This document shows, in pieces, positions 47,646-55,171 of a DNA stretch of 64,000 nucleotides (its first letter is position 1; every line of letters begins with the position of its first letter). The DNA lies in contig JADJZB010000021.1 of the NCBI GenBank assembly GCA_016719485.1, forward strand, positions 582,093-646,092. The letters are read 5' to 3'. The notes beneath the pieces were generated by a model. That model ran no database searches and had not been told where the DNA came from. It saw only the letters and a list, made by a program, of their open reading frames with translations. Source of the DNA: Holophagales bacterium (GTDB lineage Bacteria; Acidobacteriota; Thermoanaerobaculia; UBA5066). Both the position numbers and the translations under genes were made by a program.

Positions 47646-48406
47646 GCACCGACCGAAGGCAGTTTCTCTCGGGCCTCGGCAAGCTCCTCGTCCTCACGCC
47701 GGCCGCGGCCGCCGCCTGGGAGTTTCTCGAGGCGGGTAACCCCGAGGCGGCGCCCACGTATCGTCTCGTCGACCACTGGTGGGCGATGGTGATCGACATC
47801 GAGAAGTGCATCGGCTGCGGGAACTGCGTGCGGGCCTGCAAGACGGAGAACGAGGTCCCGCTCGACTCGCACTACTTCCGGACCTGGGTGGAGCGCTACC
47901 ACGTGCCGAACGGCGTCTCCGAGCACCCGGAAGTCGACTCCCCGAACGGCGGCTACGACGGCTTCCCGGAGCGATACCTTCCGGGCGACGGAGCCAAGAG
48001 CTTCTTCGTGCCGAAGCTGTGCAACCACTGCGCGCATTCTCCGTGCACCCAGGTCTGTCCGGTCGGGGCGACTTTCGACAGCCCCGACGGTGTCGTCCTC
48101 GTCGACAAGACCTACTGCCTCGGCTGCCGCTACTGCGTCCAGGCCTGCCCGTACGGCTGCCGCTTCATCGACCCGCGGACGAACACGGTCGACAAGTGCA
48201 CCCTCTGCTACCACCGGATCACGAAGGGGCTCACGACGGCGTGCTGCGAGACCTGCCCGACCGGCTCGCGGCAGCTGGGCGACCTGAAGAACCCGAAGGA
48301 CCCCATCCACGAGTTCCTGCGGGCGCACAAGGTGCAGGTGCTCAAACCCCAGATGGCCACGGGCTCCAAGACCTGGTACGCCGGCCTCGACGGGTCGGTG
48401 CGGTGA
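47642..48406 (+). CDS. Tat-exported ferredoxin-type 4x[4Fe-4S] subunit (DsrO/PsrB/HybA-like)
   Basis: A 254-residue protein with a Tat leader (TDRRQFLSGLGKLLVL, twin Arg). The mature part has four cysteine clusters typical of the DMSO-reductase electron-transfer family: CIGCGNCVRAC, CNHCAHSPCTQVCP, CLGCRYCVQACP and CTLCYHRITKGLTTACCE with a following TCP. It would pass electrons between the NrfD quinol subunit and the cytochrome. Start ATG 47642 overlaps the cytochrome stop and a ten-base gap leads to the NrfD gene, so the three form one operon. Confidence 0.92.
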   Translation: MSTDRRQFLSGLGKLLVLTPAAAAAWEFLEAGNPEAAPTYRLVDHWWAMVIDIEKCIGCGNCVRACKTENEVPLDSHYFRTWVERYHVPNGVSEHPEVDSPNGGYDGFPERYLPGDGAKSFFVPKLCNHCAHSPCTQVCPVGATFDSPDGVVLVDKTYCLGCRYCVQACPYGCRFIDPRTNTVDKCTLCYHRITKGLTTACCETCPTGSRQLGDLKNPKDPIHEFLRAHKVQVLKPQMATGSKTWYAGLDGSVR

Positions 48407-48416
48407 GGAGGCGGGC

Positions 48417-49604
48417 GTGCACGAAGGTCTGACGAGCCTGATGGAAGGCTTCATGTACCCCAACGAGGTCGAGCTCCAGTGGAGCGTCCTCATCGTCCTC
48501 TACCCGTACATCACCGGTCTCGTCGCCGGGGCGTTCATCCTCGCTTCCCTCGAAAGGGTCTTCCGCGTCGAGGCCGTGAAACCGACCTACCGGCTGGCGC
48601 TCCTGACGGCGCTCGCCTTCCTCATCGTCGCGCCGCTGCCGCTCCAGCTCCACCTCGGCCACCCCGAGCGCTCGTTCTCCATGTACCTCACGCCGAACCC
48701 GTCGTCGGCGATGGCGATGTTCGGATTCGTCTACCTCTGGTACCTGATGGCCGTCCTCGTCCTCGAGATCTGGCTCGACTACCGGTCCGAGATCGTCCAG
48801 ACGGCGAGGGAGTCGGCGGGGCTGAAGAGGCTTCTCTACCGCGCGATGGCTCTCTGGAGCGACGACCTGAGCGAGGAGTCGCGGCGCCTCGACGACAGGG
48901 TCGGGTACGTACTCACGATCATCGGCATTCCGTCGGCTTTCCTCCTCCACGGCTACGTCGGGTTCATCTTCGGCTCGATCAAGGCGAACCCCTGGTGGTC
49001 GACGCCTCTCATGCCGATCGTCTTCCTCTTCTCGGCGATCGTCTCGGGGATCGCGCTCGTCCTCCTGATGTACATGGTGACCTGCGCCGTGAAGCGGATC
49101 TCCATCGACATGCGCTGCGTCGACACGATCGCGAAGTACCTCTTCTACGCCTTCATCATCGACTTCACGCTGGAGGGGATCGACCTCCTCCACCGGATGT
49201 ACGAGGCGGACGAGTCGTTCAAGAGCCTCGACTTCATGGTGAAGACCAAGCTCTTCGTCTCGCAGATCCTCCTGCAGGTCGTCATCGGAGGCCTGGTCCC
49301 CATCGTTCTCCTCGCCGTGACCCAGGTCGTCAGGCTCTCGGACCAGGCCCGGAAGGGGATCTACGCCCTCTCGGCGGCGCTCACGCTCGTCGGCATCCTC
49401 GCGATGCGCTGGAACGTCGTCATCGGGGGCCAGCTCTTCTCGAAGAGCTTCCTCGGCTACACGACCTACAAGATGGACTTCGCCACCCGCGAGGGACTTC
49501 TCCCGGCGATCCTCCTGATGATCCTGCCGTTCGTCATCCTGGCGATCCTGGTGAAGCTCCTTCCGCCATGGCACGAACCGGAGGCGGTATCGCGGCCCGG
49601 TTGA
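48417..49604 (+). CDS. NrfD/PsrC/DsrP-family quinol-interacting membrane subunit
   Basis: A 395-residue integral membrane protein with about ten helices, starting GTG 48417 after a strong GAGGAGG site. NrfD-family features include WSVLIVLYPYITGLVAGAFI in helix 1, LHLGHPERSFSMYL after helix 2, and YGF-type segments such as GYVGFIFGSIKANPWWSTPL. It would oxidise or reduce menaquinol in the membrane and exchange electrons with the Tat FeS subunit. No molybdopterin catalytic subunit is encoded nearby, so the terminal acceptor or donor is unknown. Confidence 0.9.
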   Translation: MHEGLTSLMEGFMYPNEVELQWSVLIVLYPYITGLVAGAFILASLERVFRVEAVKPTYRLALLTALAFLIVAPLPLQLHLGHPERSFSMYLTPNPSSAMAMFGFVYLWYLMAVLVLEIWLDYRSEIVQTARESAGLKRLLYRAMALWSDDLSEESRRLDDRVGYVLTIIGIPSAFLLHGYVGFIFGSIKANPWWSTPLMPIVFLFSAIVSGIALVLLMYMVTCAVKRISIDMRCVDTIAKYLFYAFIIDFTLEGIDLLHRMYEADESFKSLDFMVKTKLFVSQILLQVVIGGLVPIVLLAVTQVVRLSDQARKGIYALSAALTLVGILAMRWNVVIGGQLFSKSFLGYTTYKMDFATREGLLPAILLMILPFVILAILVKLLPPWHEPEAVSRPG

Positions 49605-49632
49605 CTCCCGAAGGAGACGTGGAGGTGACGAG

Positions 49633-51369
49633 ATGACGGACCGCGTCGACCTCCTGGAAGAGCGGGTGGACGATCTGACGTCGGCCGTCGCGAGGCTCGA
49701 AGGACGGCTCGCGAGCCTCGAAAGCCCGAGGGGCGTGGTCGCGAAGGCCGGCGAGGAGTGCGAGGAAGCGGCCGCGCCCGGTGCGCGATCCGACGCCGCT
49801 CCGGCGCCTGCCGAGGCCGTGGGCTCTCAGCCAGCGGCTCTGGCCGGCCGGGTCTTCCTCGGCATCGGCGGCGCCTTCCTCTTCCGGGCGCTCACGGAGG
49901 CCGGGACCCTGCCGCACCTCGTGGGAGTCGCTCTCGGGCTGGCGTACGCGGGGGCCTGGGTCCTCGCGGCGGAATGGAGCGGAAGGTCGGGACGCCGGAC
50001 GGACGCCGCCGTTCACGGGCTTCTCTCTCTCGCGGTGTCTCTCCCGCTCCTCTGGGAAACGACGGTGCGGATGCAGGCGGTGCCGCCGCTCGCGGCGGCC
50101 GGGCTCCTGAGCGTGGTCGGGGTGGCCGTTTTCGTCGTCGCCTGGCGGCACGACCTGGCGACCGTCGCGTGGGCGGCCACGCTGGGCGCCGTCGGGACGG
50201 CCTGGGGCCTCCTCCTGGCCACGGCGCGGATCGAGCTCTTCACGATCCTTCTCATCGCGTACGGCGCCGCCACGCTCTGGGCGACGTACGGCCGCCGCTG
50301 GCACGGCCTGCGCTGGCCGGCGGCGCTCGCGGCCGACCTGGCGGTTCTGACGATCGTCTATCTCGGAGGCCGTCCGGGCGGGCCGCCCGAGGCGTACGCC
50401 GGCCTCTCTGCCGGGAGGGCCGTGTTCGTAGCCCTTCTCCTCTTCGTCGTCTACGCCGGGAGCTTCGCGGCGAGGACTCTGGCGCGGCGGCGGGACGTGA
50501 ACGTCTTCGAGGTCTTCCAGACGGCGGCCGTCCTTCTGGCCGGCTACGGTGGCGCCGTGCACCTCTCGCACGCGGCCGGGACCGGAGCGGGGGCACTCGG
50601 CATTGCCGCTCTCGCCCTCGCGGCCCTCGGCTACGGCGCGGCCTTCGGCTTCGTGGAGCGCGATGCGGCCGGCGGCCGGAACTTCCTCTTCTTCTCGTCG
50701 CTCGGCCTCGTCCTCGCGCTGACCGGCGGGGGGCTGCTCGCCTCCGGACCCGCGCTGGCGTTCGCATGGATCCTGTTCGGGCTCGCCGCGGCCATGCTCG
50801 GAGCGAGGTTCGGCCGGCGTTCCCTCGTCGCGCACGGCGCGCTCTACCTCGTCGCGGCGTGCTTCCCCTCCGGGCTCCTCCAGGTCGCCGCCTCGACGTT
50901 CTCGCGTTCCAGCAGCGCGGTCCCCGCTCGGATGGATGCCGCAGCGGCTTCGTTGGTGCTCGTCGCCGCGATCTCCTGGCTCCTGACGCTGCGGTGGCGG
51001 GGTCAGGAACCGGCGGGCTTGCGGTCGCGTCTCGCAGCGCTGGCCCTGCTTTCAATCGCCGCGGCCGGGGCAGGGTCCGCGGCGGTCGAAGCTCTCGTGG
51101 CGGTTCTCCCGGCCGGGTCGGCGGTCCCGGCGCGGACGGCGGTTCTGGCGGCAGCCGCCGTGGCACTGGCGGCCCTTCGGGTTCGGACAGGCGTTGAGGA
51201 AGCCGGCTGGCTGGCGTGGGGCGTCCTCGGCGGAACGGCTCTCAAGATCTTCCTTCAGGACCTTCCGCAGGGACGCCCCGCCTCGCTCTTCTCGGCGTTC
51301 GTCCTCTACGGGCTGGCTCTCCTCGCCGTGTCGAGGCTCGGGAGGCGGGTCGCCGCCCTGAACCCCTGA
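49633..51369 (+). CDS. Polytopic membrane protein with N-terminal coiled coil (DUF2339-like)
   Basis: A 578-residue protein: a short coiled coil (LLEERVDDLTSAVARLEGRL), a charged Ala/Pro linker to about 70, and then roughly 14 hydrophobic helices separated by short loops (FLGIGGAFLFRALTEAGTLP; LGAVGTAWGLLLATARIELF). The layout resembles DUF2339 proteins, whose function is unknown. It starts 28 bases after the NrfD gene on the same strand, so it may be co-transcribed with the redox module; a role in assembling it would be speculation. The last helices include GGTALKIFLQDLPQGRPASL, which resembles the DUF2339 end. Confidence 0.65.
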   Translation: MTDRVDLLEERVDDLTSAVARLEGRLASLESPRGVVAKAGEECEEAAAPGARSDAAPAPAEAVGSQPAALAGRVFLGIGGAFLFRALTEAGTLPHLVGVALGLAYAGAWVLAAEWSGRSGRRTDAAVHGLLSLAVSLPLLWETTVRMQAVPPLAAAGLLSVVGVAVFVVAWRHDLATVAWAATLGAVGTAWGLLLATARIELFTILLIAYGAATLWATYGRRWHGLRWPAALAADLAVLTIVYLGGRPGGPPEAYAGLSAGRAVFVALLLFVVYAGSFAARTLARRRDVNVFEVFQTAAVLLAGYGGAVHLSHAAGTGAGALGIAALALAALGYGAAFGFVERDAAGGRNFLFFSSLGLVLALTGGGLLASGPALAFAWILFGLAAAMLGARFGRRSLVAHGALYLVAACFPSGLLQVAASTFSRSSSAVPARMDAAAASLVLVAAISWLLTLRWRGQEPAGLRSRLAALALLSIAAAGAGSAAVEALVAVLPAGSAVPARTAVLAAAAVALAALRVRTGVEEAGWLAWGVLGGTALKIFLQDLPQGRPASLFSAFVLYGLALLAVSRLGRRVAALNP

Positions 51370-51413
51370 CCGGCTGAGAGACGGGATTGAGAGTTGAATT
51401 TGGTGGTTCCTCG

Positions 51414-51430
51414 TTGCCGCATTGCGGCAA
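51414..51430. promoter_or_regulatory. Inverted repeat upstream of lipoprotein gene
   Basis: TTGCCGC-ATT-GCGGCAA, perfect 7-bp arms with a three-base centre, 58 bases before the lipoprotein start in an AT-richer gap. It could be an operator or a leader hairpin. Confidence 0.4.
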
Positions 51431-51488
51431 AATTCGCTGTGGCCGCAGGGAGCACCTGCGACCGAACGAACAGACAGGAGGACGTTCG

Positions 51489-52079
51489 ATGAGTCTCTGG
51501 AAACGGACTTCGGCTCTGGCCCTGACCGCGTTCGTTGCTGTGAGTCTCACGGGATGCGGGGGCAAGAAGGAGGCGACCCCGGGGGGGAGCGAACCGGCCC
51601 CGATCGTGGCCGCGCCGGCGGAAGCCGCGGCCCCCGCGGCGAAGAGCGAGATCAGCCTTCCGAAGGGCTGGGCGATGTCGGATGCGATCTCGGCCGCGGA
51701 CGTCGGCGCCATCACCGGGGAGACGATGACCTACTTCCCCGAGGCGGGCAGCAAGGCCCAGGAAGGGAGGCCGGCCGCCGGCTTCACCGTGGCCGGGAAG
51801 GACTTCTCCAAGATCACCTTTTACGCCGTCGTCGGAGGAGGCGAGAAGGAGTTCGAGAGCACGAAGGGCTTCGCCGCTCCCGGCTCGGTCGTCGACGTCC
51901 CCGGGATCGGCGACAAGGCCTACATGTGCGACTTCGTCACGGGGGCGACCGTCATCGTCGTCCTGAAGGGCCAGGACGTCGTGCGAGTCGACTGGCAGCC
52001 AAAGACGTACGACAAGCACGACAAGGTCGAACTCGGCAAGAAGCTCGCCGGAAAGCTCCTCGAGAACCTGTACAAGTAG
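51489..52079 (+). CDS. Exported lipoprotein of unknown function
   Basis: A 196-residue protein with RBS AGGAGG before ATG 51489. The signal peptide ends in a lipobox (LTGC), so it is lipid-anchored at Cys22. After an Ala/Pro-rich linker the mature domain (ISLPKGWAMSDAISAADVGA; GVAAPGSVVDVPGIGDKAYM in similar style) resembles compact alpha/beta lipoproteins with a conserved G-I-G-D-x-A motif, seen in DUF3558-like proteins, but the match is weak. It ends KLAGKLLENLYK. It is the first of five unrelated exported proteins in a row. Confidence 0.7.
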   Translation: MSLWKRTSALALTAFVAVSLTGCGGKKEATPGGSEPAPIVAAPAEAAAPAAKSEISLPKGWAMSDAISAADVGAITGETMTYFPEAGSKAQEGRPAAGFTVAGKDFSKITFYAVVGGGEKEFESTKGFAAPGSVVDVPGIGDKAYMCDFVTGATVIVVLKGQDVVRVDWQPKTYDKHDKVELGKKLAGKLLENLYK

Positions 52080-52203
52080 AGCCGCGGCGCAGAGAAGGCG
52101 CTCCCCGAGGGCGGCATCGGGCCGTCCTCGGGGCCGGCCGTCTCGTGAGTTGGTGGAATCCGAGAGGACCCCGGAGAAGCCGAGGCCGCACGGACAGGCG
52201 GCG

Positions 52204-52716
52204 TTACTCCTTCAGGCTCTCGGCGATCGCCGAGATCGCAGCCTCGGCCTCCTTCGCGAAGGAGGCCGGGAAGACGAAGGCGAGAACGACCTTGTCGCCG
52301 GCCTTCTTCGTCGCAACATAGACTTCGGCGATCGAAGACGACGGGATCTTCTTTTCGAGCGCCCGCCCCTTCACCTTCTTCCCGAGGAGCGTCCGCTCTA
52401 CGGGCTTCCCGGTGTCCGACGTCGCGAGAAAGGTCGTCGTCACGTAGTCGAGGAGCTCCGCGTCGCTCATGCCCGAGTCCTTCGGGAACGCGACGGCGGT
52501 GAGGCTCAGCTTCTCGCCCCCGGCCTTCGCGTCGGCCGGGTGGACGACGAGAAGGGCGTCGAGGCCTGCCTTCTCCGGGGCGGAGAAGGGAACCGGGGGG
52601 GCGGCCTTCAGACCGTGGAGCTCGATCGGCGCGGGCGAGGTGGCGCCGGTCGTCTGGGCCGCGGCGGCGAGGACGGCGAGGATCGAGAGGAGAACGGGCG
52701 CCATCCGACTCGGCAT
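52204..52716 (-). CDS. Small exported protein, unknown
   Basis: A 170-residue protein. The start at 52716 begins a signal peptide (MAPVLLSILAVLAAAAQTTG); the longer reading lacks one. The mature part (LHGLKAAPPVPFSAPEKAGL; ALLVVHPADAKAGGEKLSL; VATKKAGDKVVLAFVFPASF) has no family that I recognise. It ends in an Ala/Glu helix (AEAAISAIAESLKE). It is the last gene of a minus-strand run of four small exported genes. Confidence 0.6.
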   Translation of the reverse strand: MPSRMAPVLLSILAVLAAAAQTTGATSPAPIELHGLKAAPPVPFSAPEKAGLDALLVVHPADAKAGGEKLSLTAVAFPKDSGMSDAELLDYVTTTFLATSDTGKPVERTLLGKKVKGRALEKKIPSSSIAEVYVATKKAGDKVVLAFVFPASFAKEAEAAISAIAESLKE

Positions 52717-52754
52717 CTTCTTTCCCTCCGTCGGGTAGATCTCAGTTCGCGATG

Positions 52755-53294
52755 TCACTTCAACACCGTTGCGATGAACGATCCCTTGAACGGCCCGTCC
52801 GGGCCGGTGACGTCGAAGGTGCCGCAGACGCGGGTGTCGGTCACCTCGACGAGTGTCGCCCTGCCGGACTTCAGCCCGAGGCCGTAGACGACGGGCGTCC
52901 CGTCGTCCTTTCCGAAGCCGAGGTCCCCGCGGACGTTCATCGGGTCCCAGACGTTCGCGCGGACCGCGTACTCGCCCGCGACGATCGGCTTCGAGGCGTT
53001 CATGAACGTGATCGCCAGGGAGACCTGCCCCTTCCCCTTCACGGGGGACGTGTCGAGGCGTGCGGCCGCGGCCTTCGCGTCGAACTCGGCGTTCGTGACG
53101 AAGACCGTGAGGCCGAAGGCGCTCTTCGTCGCCTTCGCCTTCGTCAGGGCCTTCAGGTCGAAGGGGGCCACGGGCTTGTAGGCCGTGTTCCTCGACAGCT
53201 TCTCGATGGTGGTCGCCTTCGGGCAGTCCGCGGCGGACCCCGGGAGGGGGGCGAGCGCGAGACCGAGGACGAGGGGGACGAACGCCTTCATCAT
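52755..53294 (-). CDS. Small exported protein, unknown
   Basis: A 179-residue protein starting at 53294 with a signal peptide (KAFVPLVLGLALAPLPGSAA). The mature domain begins DCPKATTIEKLSRNTAYKPV and contains GEYAVRANVWDPMNVRGDLG and a C-terminal beta region (VTDTRVCGTFDVTGPDGPFK). Two cysteines could form a disulfide. No family is recognised. It lies five bases downstream of the next upstream gene (53300-53893), indicating co-transcription. Confidence 0.6.
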   Translation of the reverse strand: MMKAFVPLVLGLALAPLPGSAADCPKATTIEKLSRNTAYKPVAPFDLKALTKAKATKSAFGLTVFVTNAEFDAKAAAARLDTSPVKGKGQVSLAITFMNASKPIVAGEYAVRANVWDPMNVRGDLGFGKDDGTPVVYGLGLKSGRATLVEVTDTRVCGTFDVTGPDGPFKGSFIATVLK

Positions 53295-53299
53295 GTCTA

Positions 53300-53893
53300 C
53301 TACTCCTCCCGGCACTCGAGCGCGTCGCGCTCGAGGAGGCCGGCCGTGGTCTGCTTCTTCCCGACGTACCGCACGAGGAGCCATCCCGGCGTCCCTTCGT
53401 TCACGAGGCCGACGGCCTCGACGACGTTCCCCTTCACGACGTACCCCTTCCGCTGCTCGGGCGAAGGTGCCGCGGTGAGGAGGTGCGCCTTCGGGGCGAC
53501 GACCGTGCAATTGAACGCGGGCTTCCATCCGTCCTTCGTGAATGTGTCACCGGGCCAGTTGGCGCCGCAGAACGAGGCGATCCCGTTCGTCGTCTGCATG
53601 GTCACCTTTCCGCCCTTCGTCGTGAAGGTGACAGTTCCCTGTTCATCTGCGTACTCCCACGTCCCGTCGCCGGCGAATCCCGCGACGCCGATCCCGTCGC
53701 AGATGTGGGCGGTCGCGCCGAAGACGCCGGAGTAGGAGAAGGTGAGCGTATCGCCGGCCCGCATCAGGGCGAGCGGGCCGTGCTGGCCGTACCAGACGCC
53801 GGTCGGGTCGAAGCCGCGGCCGTCCGGCGTCTGGGCTCCTGCAGAGCTGCAGGCGAGCAGGGCGAGGAGGAGCAGGGAGTGCGAGGGCTTCAT
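53300..53893 (-). CDS. Small exported protein, unknown
   Basis: A 197-residue protein with signal peptide HSLLLLALLACSSAGAQTPD; the LLACSS stretch could be a lipobox (Cys15). The mature domain is beta-rich (FDPTGVWYGQHGPLALMRAG; TWEYADEQGTVTFTTKGGKV) with four further cysteines and ends in RYVGKKQTTAGLLERDALEC. The first half resembles small lipocalin-like 'GTW' beta-barrel domains, but not enough for a call. Confidence 0.6.
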   Translation of the reverse strand: MKPSHSLLLLALLACSSAGAQTPDGRGFDPTGVWYGQHGPLALMRAGDTLTFSYSGVFGATAHICDGIGVAGFAGDGTWEYADEQGTVTFTTKGGKVTMQTTNGIASFCGANWPGDTFTKDGWKPAFNCTVVAPKAHLLTAAPSPEQRKGYVVKGNVVEAVGLVNEGTPGWLLVRYVGKKQTTAGLLERDALECREE

Positions 53894-53914
53894 GATGCCT
53901 CCTTCCGTGTGTCG

Positions 53915-54394
53915 TCACCAGAGAAGGAAGTCGTACGTTTCAGCGGCGTTGAGGTGGTACGTCCCCTCGATCCGCCAGGTCCCGTCCGCGTCGTTCACCT
54001 TCGCGTACTCCCTCTCCGCACGCCCGGGGTAGGTGAGCTCGTAGAGGAGATGGAGCTCGCGCGTCCTCGAGAAGAGGTTGCGGGTGAGGTCGGCGCGAAG
54101 GAGCCGGCTGCCGCCGAGAGTGCCCACCTCCGCGCGCCGCTTCTCGTGCGCGGAGACGAACTTCTCCCGCGGGACCTCCTCGCGGTAGCTGGCCGTGAGG
54201 CACGTCTCCCAGGCCTCCCCGTACCGCCCCTCACCGACGAGGCGGCAGTAGTCGGTCATCACGCCCCGGTCGATCTCCGCGGCGACCTCCCAATCCTTCC
54301 CCTGTCCCCGGATCGCCGCCCAGACGACGGCACCGATCACGGCCGCGATTGCGAGACCGACGAGGAGCCCGCCGGCGGGAGTCGCCTTCACGTT
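53915..54394 (-). CDS. Small membrane-anchored protein, NTF2-like possibility
   Basis: A 159-residue protein starting GTG 54394 with GGAGG upstream. A single N-terminal membrane helix (GLLVGLAIAAVIGAVVWAAI) precedes a soluble alpha/beta domain (MTDYCRLVGEGRYGEAWETC; RELHLLYELTYPGRAEREYA) ending GTYHLNAAETYDFLLW. The alternation of helix and curved sheet, with a GxxxxAW motif, suggests an NTF2-like fold like DUF4878 proteins, but this is only an impression. It is first in the minus-strand run. Confidence 0.55.
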   Translation of the reverse strand, partial: NVKATPAGGLLVGLAIAAVIGAVVWAAIRGQGKDWEVAAEIDRGVMTDYCRLVGEGRYGEAWETCLTASYREEVPREKFVSAHEKRRAEVGTLGGSRLLRADLTRNLFSRTRELHLLYELTYPGRAEREYAKVNDADGTWRIEGTYHLNAAETYDFLLW

Positions 54395-54614
54395 CCCTCC
54401 TTCGCGGCCGGGGCGCAATTGCCGAAGCCGCCCCGCGAGACCGTGTCACACACGCCTCGCTCCGCACGGCCGGATCCGCATCGAGCAGGATACCTCCCGA
54501 TGTCGGGGATTGGTGAACTCGGGAATCGGGACGGGCCGGGTCCCGATCGCCCCACCGGGACGGCGCGCGGGGTAACGTAGCAAGATCGTCGCCTGGAGGC
54601 AGAGGAGGTCCGCC

Positions 54615-54692
54615 TTGAGGAAAGCGATCCCCGCCACCCTGTTCGCCCCGTTGCTTCTCGCGCGCGCCGAGGCGGCGGGAGGGCGGAGATGA
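54615..54692 (+). CDS. Very short signal-peptide-like ORF upstream of 54689 gene
   Basis: TTG 54615 is preceded by an excellent AGAGGAGGT site and opens a 25-codon frame, LRKAIPATLFAPLLLARAEA plus five residues, that reads like a cleavable signal peptide. Its TGA overlaps the next ATG (ATGA). It may be a leader peptide coupling translation, or the start of an exported protein truncated by an indel. The rest of the 54395-54614 gap contains nothing recognised. Confidence 0.3.
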   Translation: MRKAIPATLFAPLLLARAEAAGGRR

Positions 54693-55147
54693 ACCCGGCC
54701 GCAGCCGGGGAGGCCCGAAGGGAGGGAGCCGCATCGCCGGCGGAGCGCAACCCGGCGCGTACCGTCGCCACGGTGATCGCGATCGTGGGCGCGCTCACGG
54801 GGCCGGTCTCCTTCCTCTCCTTCCCCGGCTTCGGCGCCTGGAAGGGCGAGGACCTGCAGGGCGCCTGGGTCCTCCTGCTCGCATCCCTCTTCATGGCGAG
54901 CCCGTTCGCGCCGTTCCTTCTCGCGGCCCGCCTCTCGAAGACGAAGGCCGGCGCGGCCGTCGTCGCCGCCCTCGCCCTCGTGGCCGTCCTCTTCGGGGCG
55001 CTCATCTACGTCGACGCGGCCCTGCGCAAGGACTTCGTCCTCCTCGTCGTGTCGGTCGGGGTCCCCGGGGTCCAGTGGCTCATGGCGCTGCCGGCCGTCG
55101 TCGCGGCGCTCGTCCTGCGGCCGAAGAGGACCTCCGCGCCTCGCTGA
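54689..55147 (+). CDS. Small four-helix membrane protein, unknown
   Basis: A 152-residue protein with a charged, Ala/Glu/Arg-rich N terminus and then about four hydrophobic helices (VATVIAIVGALTGPVSFLSF; AWVLLLASLFMASPFAPFLL; AAVVAALALVAVLFGALIYV; VGVPGVQWLMALPAVVAALV). No family is recognised. The start overlaps the short upstream frame by ATGA, and the next gene is convergent. Confidence 0.6.
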   Translation: MNPAAAGEARREGAASPAERNPARTVATVIAIVGALTGPVSFLSFPGFGAWKGEDLQGAWVLLLASLFMASPFAPFLLAARLSKTKAGAAVVAALALVAVLFGALIYVDAALRKDFVLLVVSVGVPGVQWLMALPAVVAALVLRPKRTSAPR

Positions 55148-55171
55148 GGACCCGCCCGGTCGTACGAGCCG

